Source of the DNA: Acidobacteriota bacterium | GTDB lineage: Bacteria > Acidobacteriota > Vicinamibacteria > Vicinamibacterales > JAHECP01 | Direction: 5' to 3' | Assembly (NCBI GenBank): GCA_024641665.1 | Contig: JAHECP010000026.1 | Coordinates: 1 to 48,387 of the forward strand | DNA length: 48,387 nucleotides | Shown here: one piece after another, positions 9,384 to 17,487 of the stretch | Layout of the letters: each line of letters opens with the position of its first letter | Position numbering within the stretch: position 1 is the first letter of the stretch | The notes under the pieces: model-generated | What the model saw: the letters and a program-made list of their open reading frames with translations, nothing else | Told to the model about the DNA's origin: nothing | Database searches by the model: none | Position numbers and translations under genes: made by a program

Positions 9384-9463
9384 GGAAAAAGGGGACGGGA
9401 GCTATTTTCCCGACGCCAGTCCACTGCACCGCTCCGAGAAAATAGCTCCCGTCCCCTTTTTCC
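9384..9463. repeat. REP-like palindrome pair (26-bp perfect inverted repeat)
   Basis: Arms at 9384-9409 and 9438-9463 are perfect inverted copies of the core GGGGACGGGAGCTATTT, with a 28-base loop. The right arm ends one base before the dtd stop codon and the left arm begins 20 bases upstream of the barrel ATG, so nearly the whole dtd-barrel gap is this repeat. Confidence 0.9.
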
Positions 9464-9464
9464 G

Positions 9465-9914
9465 TCAGAACCGGCGCGCGCTGTCCACGAGCAGGGTGAC
9501 CGGGCCGTCGTTGACCGATTCGACCGCCATGTGCGCCTGGAAGCTGCCCGTCTCCACGGTGACGCCCGCCTCGCGCATCGCGCGGGCCACGTCCTCGTAG
9601 AGCGCGCGCGCCAGCTCGGGCGGCGCGGCCCCGTCGAACGACGGCCGGCGGCCCTTGCGGCAGTCCCCGCACAGCGTGAACTGCGACACGAGCAGAACCG
9701 CCCCGCCCGCCTCGCCGAGCGATCGGTTCATGTGACCGCGGTCGTCCTCGAAGATCCTGAGCTCACGCACCTTGGACGCGATGTATTGGACGTCGGCCGG
9801 CCCGTCCCCGTTGGCGACGCCCAGATAGACGAGCAGGCCCGAACCGATCGCACCCACCTCGGCGCCGTCCACCGTGACGCGCGCCCGGCCGACCCGCTGG
9901 ACGACCGCCCGCAT
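9465..9914 (-). CDS. dtd: D-aminoacyl-tRNA deacylase
   Basis: A 149-residue cytosolic enzyme that hydrolyses D-amino acids mischarged on tRNA. It has the N-terminal MRAVVQRV, the SQFTL motif (residues 77-81), GSFQAHM and the NDGPVT motif (135-140) that builds the chirality-sensing pocket. The length fits the family exactly. The ATG at 9914 begins the conserved N-terminus; a longer upstream frame overlapping ttcA is rejected. It lies 4 bases after the ttcA stop, so the two are very probably one operon for tRNA quality and modification. Confidence 0.96.
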   Translation of the reverse strand: MRAVVQRVGRARVTVDGAEVGAIGSGLLVYLGVANGDGPADVQYIASKVRELRIFEDDRGHMNRSLGEAGGAVLLVSQFTLCGDCRKGRRPSFDGAAPPELARALYEDVARAMREAGVTVETGSFQAHMAVESVNDGPVTLLVDSARRF

Positions 9915-9918
9915 GGTC

Positions 9919-10725
9919 TCAGGCCCCCGACGCCCGCACCCGCGCGACGGCGAGCGGCACGAGGGCCGCCGGAGGATTGAGGTGGGTATCGAGCAGGTGC
10001 CGCGGCGCCACGTTGCCAATTGCCTTCAACATCGACTGCTTGACGCCCGGGTGCTCGATCGCGAGCTCGGCCAGCAGCCGTTTCACGCGCTGGCGCTCGA
10101 GCGCCAGGTCGCCGCACGCCGGGCAGCAGCAGCCGACGATCGGCAGGCCCTGCGCCTTCGTGTACTGCCGCGCCTCGGCCTCCGACACGTAGGCGAGCGG
10201 GCGCACGACGACGTGCTCGCCGTTGTCCGAGACGAGGCGCGCCGGCATCGCCTTGAGGCTGCCGGCGAAGAAGAGGTTCAGGAGCAGCGTCTCGATGAAG
10301 TCGTCGGCGTGGTGGCCCAGCGCGATCTTGGTGGCGCCCACCTCGCGCGCGAGCCGGTAGAGCACGCCCCGGCGGAACCGCGCGCAGAGGGAGCACGGCG
10401 TGGCGCCATCGTCGAGCAGGTCGTCCATCGTGCTGCCGATGCCGGTGTGCTCGATGCGGCACTCCCAGCCCCGCTCGGCGCACGTGCGGGCGATCAGATC
10501 GTGGTGGTAGCCGTCATAGCCCGAGTCCACGGTGACGGCCACCAGGCTGAACCGGATGGGCGCGCGCCGGCGCAGCACGTCGAGGATCTGGAGCAGGGCC
10601 CAGCTGTCCTTGCCGCCCGAGAGGCCGACCATGACGCGGTCGCCGTCCTCCACCAGGCTGTACGTGGTGATGGCCTGGGTGACCTTCTTGGCCAGTCGCG
10701 CCTCGAGATCGCTCGCATACGCCAT
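9919..10725 (-). CDS. ttcA: tRNA 2-thiocytidine biosynthesis protein TtcA
   Basis: A 268-residue PP-loop ATPase that thiolates cytidine 32 of certain tRNAs using an Fe-S cluster. The PP-loop SGGKDS is at residues 36-41, followed by the cluster-binding PCSLC (Cys111, Cys114) and a later GCCCPACGD segment supplying further cysteines. Length and motif spacing match the family. The ATG at 10725 opens the conserved N-terminus. It is the promoter-proximal partner of dtd, and lies 114 bases after the surface glycan operon on the same strand, so read-through from that operon is possible. Confidence 0.93.
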   Translation of the reverse strand: MAYASDLEARLAKKVTQAITTYSLVEDGDRVMVGLSGGKDSWALLQILDVLRRRAPIRFSLVAVTVDSGYDGYHHDLIARTCAERGWECRIEHTGIGSTMDDLLDDGATPCSLCARFRRGVLYRLAREVGATKIALGHHADDFIETLLLNLFFAGSLKAMPARLVSDNGEHVVVRPLAYVSEAEARQYTKAQGLPIVGCCCPACGDLALERQRVKRLLAELAIEHPGVKQSMLKAIGNVAPRHLLDTHLNPPAALVPLAVARVRASGA

Positions 10726-10734
10726 GAGGGATCA

Positions 10735-10740
10735 ATTATC
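10735..10740 (-). promoter_or_regulatory. Possible -10 hexamer close to the ttcA start
   Basis: The minus strand reads GATAAT 9 bases before the ttcA ATG. If used, transcription would begin within a few bases of the start codon. No convincing -35 is seen, so this is a weak call. Confidence 0.3.
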
Positions 10741-10839
10741 GGACGTTTCGCCCTTCCGCGCGACGACGATCAGGTCGAGCGGCAGGGACGGGAGAAGCCG
10801 AACCGCCGCTGGGCCGCACGCGCGGTGGCCGGCCCCAGC

Positions 10840-12747
10840 TCATCGGAACTCCGGTGTCAGGGTAACGAAGGCGCCGAGGAAACGCGCGTCGCTCGAGGGC
10901 GGCGTCTCGAGGAAGGGCACGAAGCCGTCGGTGGTCCAGAACCGCACGACGTACACGAAGCTCGTGGGCGTCTCGTACGGTCGGTACGGAACGCCGCGCG
11001 GCATGTCGAGCGTCACGGTGCGCACCTCGCTCGGTCCGAGCTGCAGTGTCTCCTCGGCGGGACCCGTGTCGATCGTCACGCGGTTCGGCTTGATGCCGTT
11101 CTGCACGCGCACCGTCAGCCGCCCGATGCGCCGGCCGAGCAGCGAGCCGTCGGGTTGCGGCGCGAGCGGCCCGCGCAGGATCACGTCGGCGCGGCGGCGG
11201 CCGCGCACCCAGAACGAGTCGCCCTCCGGCGTGTACGCGTTGTCGTCGGGGAAGTACGAGAGCATCCCGCCGGCCAGCACCCGCTTCGACCGCTCGGGGT
11301 GCGCGATCATCGGCAGGTCGTTGAGCATCGTGAGCTCGATCGGCAGCAGGCGGAGCGGCCCCGTCTTGGCGGCCTCGCCGGGGTTGAACGAGCACCAGAA
11401 CGGGTTGAGGACGATCTGAGCCGTGAAGAGCGCGCCGACGGCGAGCGCGCCCAGGGCCGGCCGCAGCGTCGCGACCGACGGCAGCAGGAACAGGAACAGC
11501 GGATAGAAGCTGAGGAAGTACCGGTTGCCGACCGAGCCGCCGCCGCCGGCCCACGTGTAGGGCGTGATGAAGAGCGTCGCGAACATGGCGAGCGCCAGCG
11601 TGGCGACGAGCAGCCACTGCCAGAGCCGCTGCGACCGCCGGCGGACGAGGAACGCGGCGAGCGCGAGCACGCCGGGAAAGAAGTACGGCACGAGGCCGCT
11701 GTAGCGCCCGAAGAAGAAGTAGCCGACGTTGTCGCCGAACACGGTCAGCGTGTGCCGGTTCACCAGCGTGTCCCAGAGCGCCTCGCTCCGCCCGTGGATG
11801 TCGCCGATCGAGCCGAACGTCTCGCGCTCGTTCGCGAACGGGAACCCGGTCGAGCTGTAGAAGGTCTTCCGCTCGCCGCCCTGGTAGTTGAAGTCGCCGG
11901 TGATGGCCGCGTTCACCCCGAAGAGGCCGGTCGTAACGACCACGAAGAGCGCGCCCATCAGGACGGCGCGCGCCCACTGCCGGCGCCAGGCGGCCAGCAG
12001 CACCATGGGCACGATCAGCACGGCGTGGAACACTTTCGAGAACGTGACGACGCCGACGAGCGCCGCAGCCAGCAGGTCGGAGCCGCGGCCGGCGAGGAAG
12101 CCGCCCGGCCGGGCGGCCCCCGACTCCTTGTAGCCCCAGAGGAACACCGCGGCGAAGACCAGCGAGAAGTTGAAGACCTCGGGCGTGAGCCAGACGAAGT
12201 AGACCGGCACGATCGAGGCGCCGAGGAAGACGACCGCATAGGCCGCAGCGGCGCGCGGCGTGGATCCCCGCGCGGTCAGCCAGCGGTAGCCGAGCCAGAC
12301 GTCGAGCATCAGGAGCAGCGCGTGCAGCACGAGAAAGCCGTTGGTGCCGAACAGCCACACGAACGGCGCGGCGACCAGCGGATAGATGTACGCCTTGCCG
12401 AAGTAGAGGCGCGTCGTGTCGGGATCCTCGCCCTGCACCCAGTGGACGAACGGGAACGCGCCGCCGAGACGGAGGCGGATCGTGTGCCCGCGCTTGAGGA
12501 ACACGCCCTCGGGCGCGGTGTACTCCTCCCACACGCGCACGAGATCCCGGTGCGTGTAGGCGAGGTCGCCGTCGCGCGCGAGGCTGTTGGCCTGCAGGTA
12601 GTAGGTCGCCTCGTCGCCCTTGAAGCCGTGGCTCGCGCGCGGGAAATCCACCGACACGGCGAAGGCCAGCAGGACGAGGCCGGCCGCCAGCGTGACGAAG
12701 AGCCCCGCCGAGACGCCGCGTGACACGCTCTGGGTGGTCGTCGCCAT
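10840..12747 (-). CDS. GT-C fold membrane glycosyltransferase-like protein
   Basis: A 635-residue integral membrane protein with about ten hydrophobic segments. The first periplasmic loop after helix 1 carries the acidic pair Asp45-Glu46 (FKGDEATYY), the usual catalytic position in polyprenyl-phosphate-dependent GT-C enzymes of the PMT/ArnT type. The C-terminal 150 residues form a soluble periplasmic domain. It is the last gene of the glycan operon; its ATG at 12747 lies one base past the preceding stop. It probably transfers a lipid-linked sugar outside the inner membrane. The acceptor is unknown. Confidence 0.75.
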   Translation of the reverse strand: MATTTQSVSRGVSAGLFVTLAAGLVLLAFAVSVDFPRASHGFKGDEATYYLQANSLARDGDLAYTHRDLVRVWEEYTAPEGVFLKRGHTIRLRLGGAFPFVHWVQGEDPDTTRLYFGKAYIYPLVAAPFVWLFGTNGFLVLHALLLMLDVWLGYRWLTARGSTPRAAAAYAVVFLGASIVPVYFVWLTPEVFNFSLVFAAVFLWGYKESGAARPGGFLAGRGSDLLAAALVGVVTFSKVFHAVLIVPMVLLAAWRRQWARAVLMGALFVVVTTGLFGVNAAITGDFNYQGGERKTFYSSTGFPFANERETFGSIGDIHGRSEALWDTLVNRHTLTVFGDNVGYFFFGRYSGLVPYFFPGVLALAAFLVRRRSQRLWQWLLVATLALAMFATLFITPYTWAGGGGSVGNRYFLSFYPLFLFLLPSVATLRPALGALAVGALFTAQIVLNPFWCSFNPGEAAKTGPLRLLPIELTMLNDLPMIAHPERSKRVLAGGMLSYFPDDNAYTPEGDSFWVRGRRRADVILRGPLAPQPDGSLLGRRIGRLTVRVQNGIKPNRVTIDTGPAEETLQLGPSEVRTVTLDMPRGVPYRPYETPTSFVYVVRFWTTDGFVPFLETPPSSDARFLGAFVTLTPEFR

Positions 12748-12748
12748 A

Positions 12749-13792
12749 TCAGACCAGCAGTAACCGTTGGACGGTCTCGCGCCAGGTGAGCGCGGACGCA
12801 AGGACGAGGCCCGCCGCGCCCATGCGCGCGGCGGCGTCCTCGTCGGCCATCAGGCGCGCGATGGCGGCGCCGAGGGCGCGGGGCTCGGGCGGGGCCACGA
12901 GGCCCGAGACCCCGTCCGCCACGAGCTCGGTCGGCCCGCCGCTGTCCGTGCACGTGACGACGGGCTTGCGTGCCGCGAACGCCTCCACCGTCACGAACCC
13001 GTAGTCCTCGTCGTACGGCACGAAGCACACCGCGCGGCACCGGGCGAGATGATCCACCAGGGCGGCGTCGTCGATCCGCCCGGCGAACTCGACGCGGCCC
13101 TCGAGGCCGAGCTCGGCCGCGAGGGCGCGCAGCCGCCCGGCCTCCTCCCCGTCGCCCGCCACCACGCAGCGCACGCCGCGCGCGTCGGGCTCGGCCAGCG
13201 CGCGCAGCAGCAGGTCGAGCCGCTTGAGCGGCGCGAGCCGCGACACGGCGAACAGGTAGTCGCCGTAGCCGTCGCACCGGTACGCGCGCGGCGGCGCCGG
13301 CGGGTGCAGCACGGTGGACTCGACGCCGGCGAGGCCGCGCAGCCGATCCTGGATCGTCCGCGACTGCACGAAGAGCTTCGTGACGTTGCGCGCGAGCAGA
13401 TAGCGGTCCGCACCGTGGATCAGCCGCCGCCGGACACCCTCCTTGATCCGCCCCCGCCAGCCCAGGCCGGCCCGGAAGCGGGGCCAGAGGTCGTAGTACT
13501 CGCGCATCGTGTGGTTCAGCCAGCACACGTGGCGCCGGTGGCGCACCGCGTAGCTGGGGAACCGCAGGCTGATCACCTGGTCGATCGGCCGGCCCTCGGC
13601 GTCGAGGCCCACGTCGGTCATCCAGGTCGCGAGATACGCCGAGGCCTGCCGCCCGAACCGGTTCTGCGGCGTCGTCACCAGGCTGGCCTCGTGCCCTGCC
13701 GCGCCGAGCGCCTCGACGAGCGCGCGCGCGATGACGAGGTGCCCGCCTTCGGTGAAGGGCGGGCTCGAGGTGACGACGGCGACGCGGCTCAC
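12749..13792 (-). CDS. GT4-family glycosyltransferase
   Basis: A 347-residue cytosolic GT-B fold enzyme. The N-terminal Rossmann half starts RVAVVTSSPPFTEGGH. The C-terminal half has YLFAVSRLAPLKRLDLLLRA and the donor-site region GFVTVEAFAARKPVV, which holds the GT4 E-x7-E type acidic residues. A GTG start at 13792 is preferred because it opens the Rossmann strand and overlaps the previous stop as GTGA, a sign of translational coupling; the longer upstream frame has no conserved content. Confidence 0.87.
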   Translation of the reverse strand: MSRVAVVTSSPPFTEGGHLVIARALVEALGAAGHEASLVTTPQNRFGRQASAYLATWMTDVGLDAEGRPIDQVISLRFPSYAVRHRRHVCWLNHTMREYYDLWPRFRAGLGWRGRIKEGVRRRLIHGADRYLLARNVTKLFVQSRTIQDRLRGLAGVESTVLHPPAPPRAYRCDGYGDYLFAVSRLAPLKRLDLLLRALAEPDARGVRCVVAGDGEEAGRLRALAAELGLEGRVEFAGRIDDAALVDHLARCRAVCFVPYDEDYGFVTVEAFAARKPVVTCTDSGGPTELVADGVSGLVAPPEPRALGAAIARLMADEDAAARMGAAGLVLASALTWRETVQRLLLV

Positions 13793-14988
13793 GCGCCCAC
13801 CCGCTCGGTCAAGAACGACAGGTCGGCCGAGAGAATCCCGCGGCGGCGCGTCGCACGGGAGGTCTCGTGCAGCAGGTCGTAGAGCCGTTCCATCTTGCGC
13901 ACGAACGCGGCGATGTCGTACTGGCGGCTCGTGACGCACGCCGCGGCGCCGAGGCGCGTGCGGTCGTCCGGCGCGTCCATCATCCGCACGATCGCGCGGG
14001 CGAGGGCGGCGGCGTCGCGTCTGGGCACGATCCGCGCGTCGCGCTCATCGGTCAGCACGTCGACGAGACCGTCGGCGTCGGTCGCCACGATGGCCTTGCC
14101 CATGGCCAGCGCCTCGAAGAGCGTCAGCGGCGTGCCCTCCCAGAGCGAGGGAAAGACCGAGAGATCGAACGCCGACACGACGCGCGCGACGTCGCGCGCG
14201 AAGCCGTGGAAGACGAACCGGTCGCCGAGGCCGAGCGCCCGCGCCTGCGCCTCGAGCGGCTCGCGCAGCGGGCCCTCGCCGACGAGAAAGAAGCGGGCGT
14301 GGGGCCGCTCGTGCAGCACGAGGCGCGCCGCGTCCACCAGGTACGAGTTGCCCTTCGAGTCGTGCAGCCGCGTGACGGTGCCGATCGCGAAATCGCCGGG
14401 CTCGACCCCGATCTCGGCGCGCGCGGCGGCGATCTCCTCGTCGGATCGCGGCCGGCTGAACTCCTCGAGCGGCACGCCCAGGTAGACGACCTTCACGCGC
14501 TCGGCCGGCATCTGCCGGGCGCGGATCAGGAACGCCGCCGTGCTCTCCGACACCGCGATGCCGATGTCGGTGTACGGTGCGAGCAGGCGGTCGGCCATTT
14601 TCTGGAACCAGGGCGTGTCGGTCAGGTTCGCGTGCTCGTGCACGATCGCCGGCAGGCGCCGCTGGGCGCCGGCCAGCCGGCCGAACGTCGTGGCGCCGTA
14701 GCCGTGCAGGTGCAGGATGTCGATTCGCTTGGCGTCGATCACCTTGAGCAGCGCTGGCCACGTCGCCGGGTCGAACTTCGAGCGGTGCAGGTAGGTGATG
14801 TCGATGCCGAGCGCGTCGAGCGTCTCCTCGGAGAGGTCCTTCCTGCGCAGGCTCACGAGCGACACGTTGAACCGCTCGGGGTCGAAGCGCGGGATCATCC
14901 ACGCGAACAGCCGCTTCACGCCGTGCATCCGCGACCCCTCCCACCCGAGGTGGTCGCAGACCTGGAGCACGTTCAGTCGCCTCGTCAT
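13789..14988 (-). CDS. GT4-family glycosyltransferase
   Basis: A 399-residue GT-B enzyme. The N-terminal acceptor domain begins LNVLQVCDHLGWEGSRMHG and includes ILHLHGYGATTFGRLAG. The C-terminal donor domain has AIGTVTRLHDSKGNSYLVDA and SLWEGTPLTLFEALAMGKAI, the classic GT4 E-x7-E region. It begins inside an ATGA overlap with the acyltransferase stop and ends inside a GTGA overlap with the next GT4. The final 30 or so residues are arginine-rich and may contact membrane. Probable role: adding a sugar to the glycan intermediate on the cytosolic face. Confidence 0.9.
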   Translation of the reverse strand: MTRRLNVLQVCDHLGWEGSRMHGVKRLFAWMIPRFDPERFNVSLVSLRRKDLSEETLDALGIDITYLHRSKFDPATWPALLKVIDAKRIDILHLHGYGATTFGRLAGAQRRLPAIVHEHANLTDTPWFQKMADRLLAPYTDIGIAVSESTAAFLIRARQMPAERVKVVYLGVPLEEFSRPRSDEEIAAARAEIGVEPGDFAIGTVTRLHDSKGNSYLVDAARLVLHERPHARFFLVGEGPLREPLEAQARALGLGDRFVFHGFARDVARVVSAFDLSVFPSLWEGTPLTLFEALAMGKAIVATDADGLVDVLTDERDARIVPRRDAAALARAIVRMMDAPDDRTRLGAAACVTSRQYDIAAFVRKMERLYDLLHETSRATRRRGILSADLSFLTERVGA

Positions 14989-15755
14989 GGCCGCTCGCTC
15001 GCGTCCCCCTCGCCCGGCGCCTCCGGTTCACGCGTGCCGACGATGCGCGCGGGCACGCCGGCGGCGATGGCCCGGTCGGGCACCGACACGCGCACGACCG
15101 CCCCCGCGCCGACGACCGCGCCGTCGCCGATGGTCACGCCGTCGAGCAGCTTCGCCCCGGCGCCGATCCAGGCGCCGTCGCCGATCGTCACGCCGGCCGA
15201 CACCCGCCCCTGCTCGAGGATGGGGCGCGCGCTGTCGCTCCGCTCGTGGTCGCCGCCAATCGCGTACGCATAGGCCGCCATGAGCGTCCGCCGTCCGACG
15301 ACCACGCGGCTCGCCGAGAACAGCTCGCAGTTGAACCCGATGTTGGCGCCGTCCTTCAGCTCGATGTCGCCGTTCTTGCACGACAGAATCGTGTTGCGGC
15401 CGATGAAGACGCCGTGGCCGATGGTGATGCCCGTGTTGGTCGTGCCCTTCGCGTCGAGCAGGCACTGGTCGTCCACCACCACGTCGTCGCCGATCCGGAT
15501 CTTGTGCGGGTGGCGCAGGACGACGTTCTGCCCGAAGACGACGTTGCGGCCGCACGCGCCGAGCAGGCGCCGGTAGAGCGTCTTCCGCAGCGCCAGGCCG
15601 AGCGCGCCCGGCACCCACTGGGACGTGAGCATCACGAGCTCGTAGGCGAGGAGCGCGCCCCAGCCGGGGCGGCCGACCACGAGATCGGCGTACTTCGCCC
15701 GCGCGGACCGCCGCCGATCGAAGAGCTGCTCCTGCGCCTTGGGTATGTCGGCCAT
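14985..15755 (-). CDS. Left-handed beta-helix (hexapeptide repeat) acyltransferase
   Basis: A 256-residue enzyme. Residues 1 to about 75 are helical, followed by about 150 residues of hexapeptide repeats of the [LIV]-G-x4 kind (IRIGDDVVVDD, ITIGHGVFIGRN, VTIGDGAWIGAG, VTIGDGAVVGAG), the left-handed beta-helix of acetyltransferases such as WcaF/WcaB. It probably O-acetylates a sugar of the glycan. The ATG at 15755 lies 5 bases past the epimerase stop; an ATG at 15770, which overlaps the epimerase and has GCGAGG directly upstream, is an alternative. Its stop overlaps the next start as ATGA. Confidence 0.86.
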   Translation of the reverse strand: MADIPKAQEQLFDRRRSARAKYADLVVGRPGWGALLAYELVMLTSQWVPGALGLALRKTLYRRLLGACGRNVVFGQNVVLRHPHKIRIGDDVVVDDQCLLDAKGTTNTGITIGHGVFIGRNTILSCKNGDIELKDGANIGFNCELFSASRVVVGRRTLMAAYAYAIGGDHERSDSARPILEQGRVSAGVTIGDGAWIGAGAKLLDGVTIGDGAVVGAGAVVRVSVPDRAIAAGVPARIVGTREPEAPGEGDASERP

Positions 15756-15760
15756 GCGAT

Positions 15761-16741
15761 CTAGATCCATCCTCGCTGCCGGTACCAGGCGAGCGTCCGG
15801 CGAATGCCCTCGCGCAGGCCGACCGCGGGCGCGTAGCCCAGCTCGCGGCGCGCCCGCCCGATCTCGAACGCGCGGCTCTTCGTGAAGAAGTCCACGCGCC
15901 GGCGGTAGATCGGCGGCTCGATGTGCAGCGGCGCGCACAGCGCCTCGCACACCGCGCCGGCGGTCCAGAACGGCCAGACCGGCAGGTGCCGCGTCGGCGG
16001 CCGCACGCCCGCCTCTTCCGCGATCAGCCCCACGAGATCGACCAGCGTCGTGACCTCGCCGCCCGCCAGGATGTAGGTGCGCCCGGCGGCCCCCGCCGTC
16101 TCCGCGCACAGCCGGAGCCCCTCGACGAGGTCGTCGATGTACGTCAGATGGTAGAAGATGTCGCCGGATCCGAGAAAGAGGAATTGATGCCGCGCGACGC
16201 CGCGAAACAGCTTGAGCAGCCGGCGGTCCCCGGGCCCGTAGATGCCCGTCGGGCGGGCGATGACCACCTGGAGGCCGGTGCGCGCGGCGGCCTCGCGCGC
16301 CACCCGCTCCCCTTCCACCTTGCTGCGCTGGTAGACGTCGCCCGGCCGGAGCGGCGCGTCCTCGTCGGCCGGCGGGCGCCCGACGTCGCCGTGGACGCCC
16401 ACCGTGCTGCAATGGACGAGGCGGCGTGCGCCGGCCGCGGCCGCGGCCTCGATCAGGTCGCCCACCGCGGCCGCGTTGACGGCGAAGTACTCGCGCTCGG
16501 GCAGCCCCGCTTCCCGGTAGAGGGCGGCCACGTGGTAGACCACCTCCACCCCGCGCATCGCCGACTCGACGGCCGACCGCTCGCGCAGGTCGCCCGGCAC
16601 CACCTCGACGCCCAGGTCGGACAGCTCCGCCGCCCGGGCGGGCTGGCGGACCATCGCGCGCACGCTCGCGCCGCGCGCGGCGAGGCTGCGCGCCAGGTGT
16701 CCACCCGTGAAGCCGGTCGCGCCGGTGACTAGGACTGGCAC
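15761..16741 (-). CDS. NAD(P)-dependent sugar epimerase/dehydratase (extended SDR)
   Basis: A 326-residue extended short-chain dehydrogenase. The dinucleotide-binding motif GATGFTGGHL is at residues 7-16 and the catalytic tyrosine-lysine pair is in VYQRSK, with Ser in HCSTVG. It resembles the hopanoid-associated sugar epimerase and dihydroflavonol reductase-like groups, so the substrate could be a nucleotide sugar or a lipid-linked group. It starts at a GTG (16741) 13 bases inside the methyltransferase gene, showing coupling within the operon. Confidence 0.86.
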   Translation of the reverse strand: MPVLVTGATGFTGGHLARSLAARGASVRAMVRQPARAAELSDLGVEVVPGDLRERSAVESAMRGVEVVYHVAALYREAGLPEREYFAVNAAAVGDLIEAAAAAGARRLVHCSTVGVHGDVGRPPADEDAPLRPGDVYQRSKVEGERVAREAAARTGLQVVIARPTGIYGPGDRRLLKLFRGVARHQFLFLGSGDIFYHLTYIDDLVEGLRLCAETAGAAGRTYILAGGEVTTLVDLVGLIAEEAGVRPPTRHLPVWPFWTAGAVCEALCAPLHIEPPIYRRRVDFFTKSRAFEIGRARRELGYAPAVGLREGIRRTLAWYRQRGWI

Positions 16742-17487
16742 CGCTCCGCCACGATCGTGACCGGCGATCCGAGGAGCCAGCGCAGGCCGAGCGCGGCCAG
16801 CGCCCCCTCGGTCGCGCGCGTGAAGCCCGGCGAGCCGACGAGCTTGTGCAGGGCGATGGGCAGCACGAACTGCCGGTGGGCGCGGACGACGCGGAAGCCG
16901 TGGCGTCCCAGCTCGGCGGCGAGCGCCCGCGCGGTGAACACCCGGTAGGCCTCGACCCGCCGCCCCCGCCGCGCGGCGACCCGCCGCCCGCCCGCCTGGA
17001 TGGCCGCCACGCTCGCGAGCGCGGGATAGTCGAACACCACCTGTGCCGCCGCCACGCGGCAGAGCTCGGCGAGCGCCCGGCGCCAGTCGGGCGCGTGCAT
17101 CAGCACGCGGAGGCAGACGACCGCGTCGAAGGCGCGATCGGAAAACGCCAGCGCGTGCGCGTCGCCCTGCTGAAACGTGACCGCGAGCCCCTCGCTGGCC
17201 GCGCGCGCGGCCGCCACGGCGAGCATCTCCGCCGACGCGTCCACGCCGGTCACGCGCCCGCCGCGCCGGGCGAGCGCGAGCGCCGCGCGTCCCGTGCCGG
17301 TGCCGACGTCGAGGATCGTCCGCCCGGCCACCTGACCGAGGAACCGCGCGACCACCGCTTCCTGGCTCTCGGCGACGAGGCGGCCGATCGGCCCGCCGAA
17401 CCGCTCGGCGTCGAACGACGCCGCCTTCTGCGGGTCGGCGTACACCGTGTAGCTGTAATGGTCGGGCTGCGGCTCGACGTCGGTCAC
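16729..17487 (-). CDS. Class I SAM-dependent methyltransferase
   Basis: A 252-residue protein with the SAM-binding motif I ILDVGTGTGR (about residues 58-67), motif II region GVDASAEML, and the following FQQGDAHAL. It belongs to the UbiE/Methyltransf_11 group; in this setting it probably methylates a sugar or lipid carrier group of the glycan. It starts at a GTG that overlaps the GT4 stop as GTGA and ends 13 bases inside the epimerase gene. Confidence 0.87.
   Translation of the reverse strand: MTDVEPQPDHYSYTVYADPQKAASFDAERFGGPIGRLVAESQEAVVARFLGQVAGRTILDVGTGTGRAALALARRGGRVTGVDASAEMLAVAAARAASEGLAVTFQQGDAHALAFSDRAFDAVVCLRVLMHAPDWRRALAELCRVAAAQVVFDYPALASVAAIQAGGRRVAARRGRRVEAYRVFTARALAAELGRHGFRVVRAHRQFVLPIALHKLVGSPGFTRATEGALAALGLRWLLGSPVTIVAERCQS

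Noticed and set aside
5305-9463. The 26-bp inverted pairs considered as insertion sequence ends
   Set aside because: No transposase lies between them, there are no target duplications and the spacing is under 30 bases; REP-like elements fit better.
9874-12723. Open frame of 949 codons on the plus strand opposite ttcA and the GT-C gene
   Set aside because: Low-complexity Arg/Glu/Ala-rich antisense of clear genes with conserved motifs.
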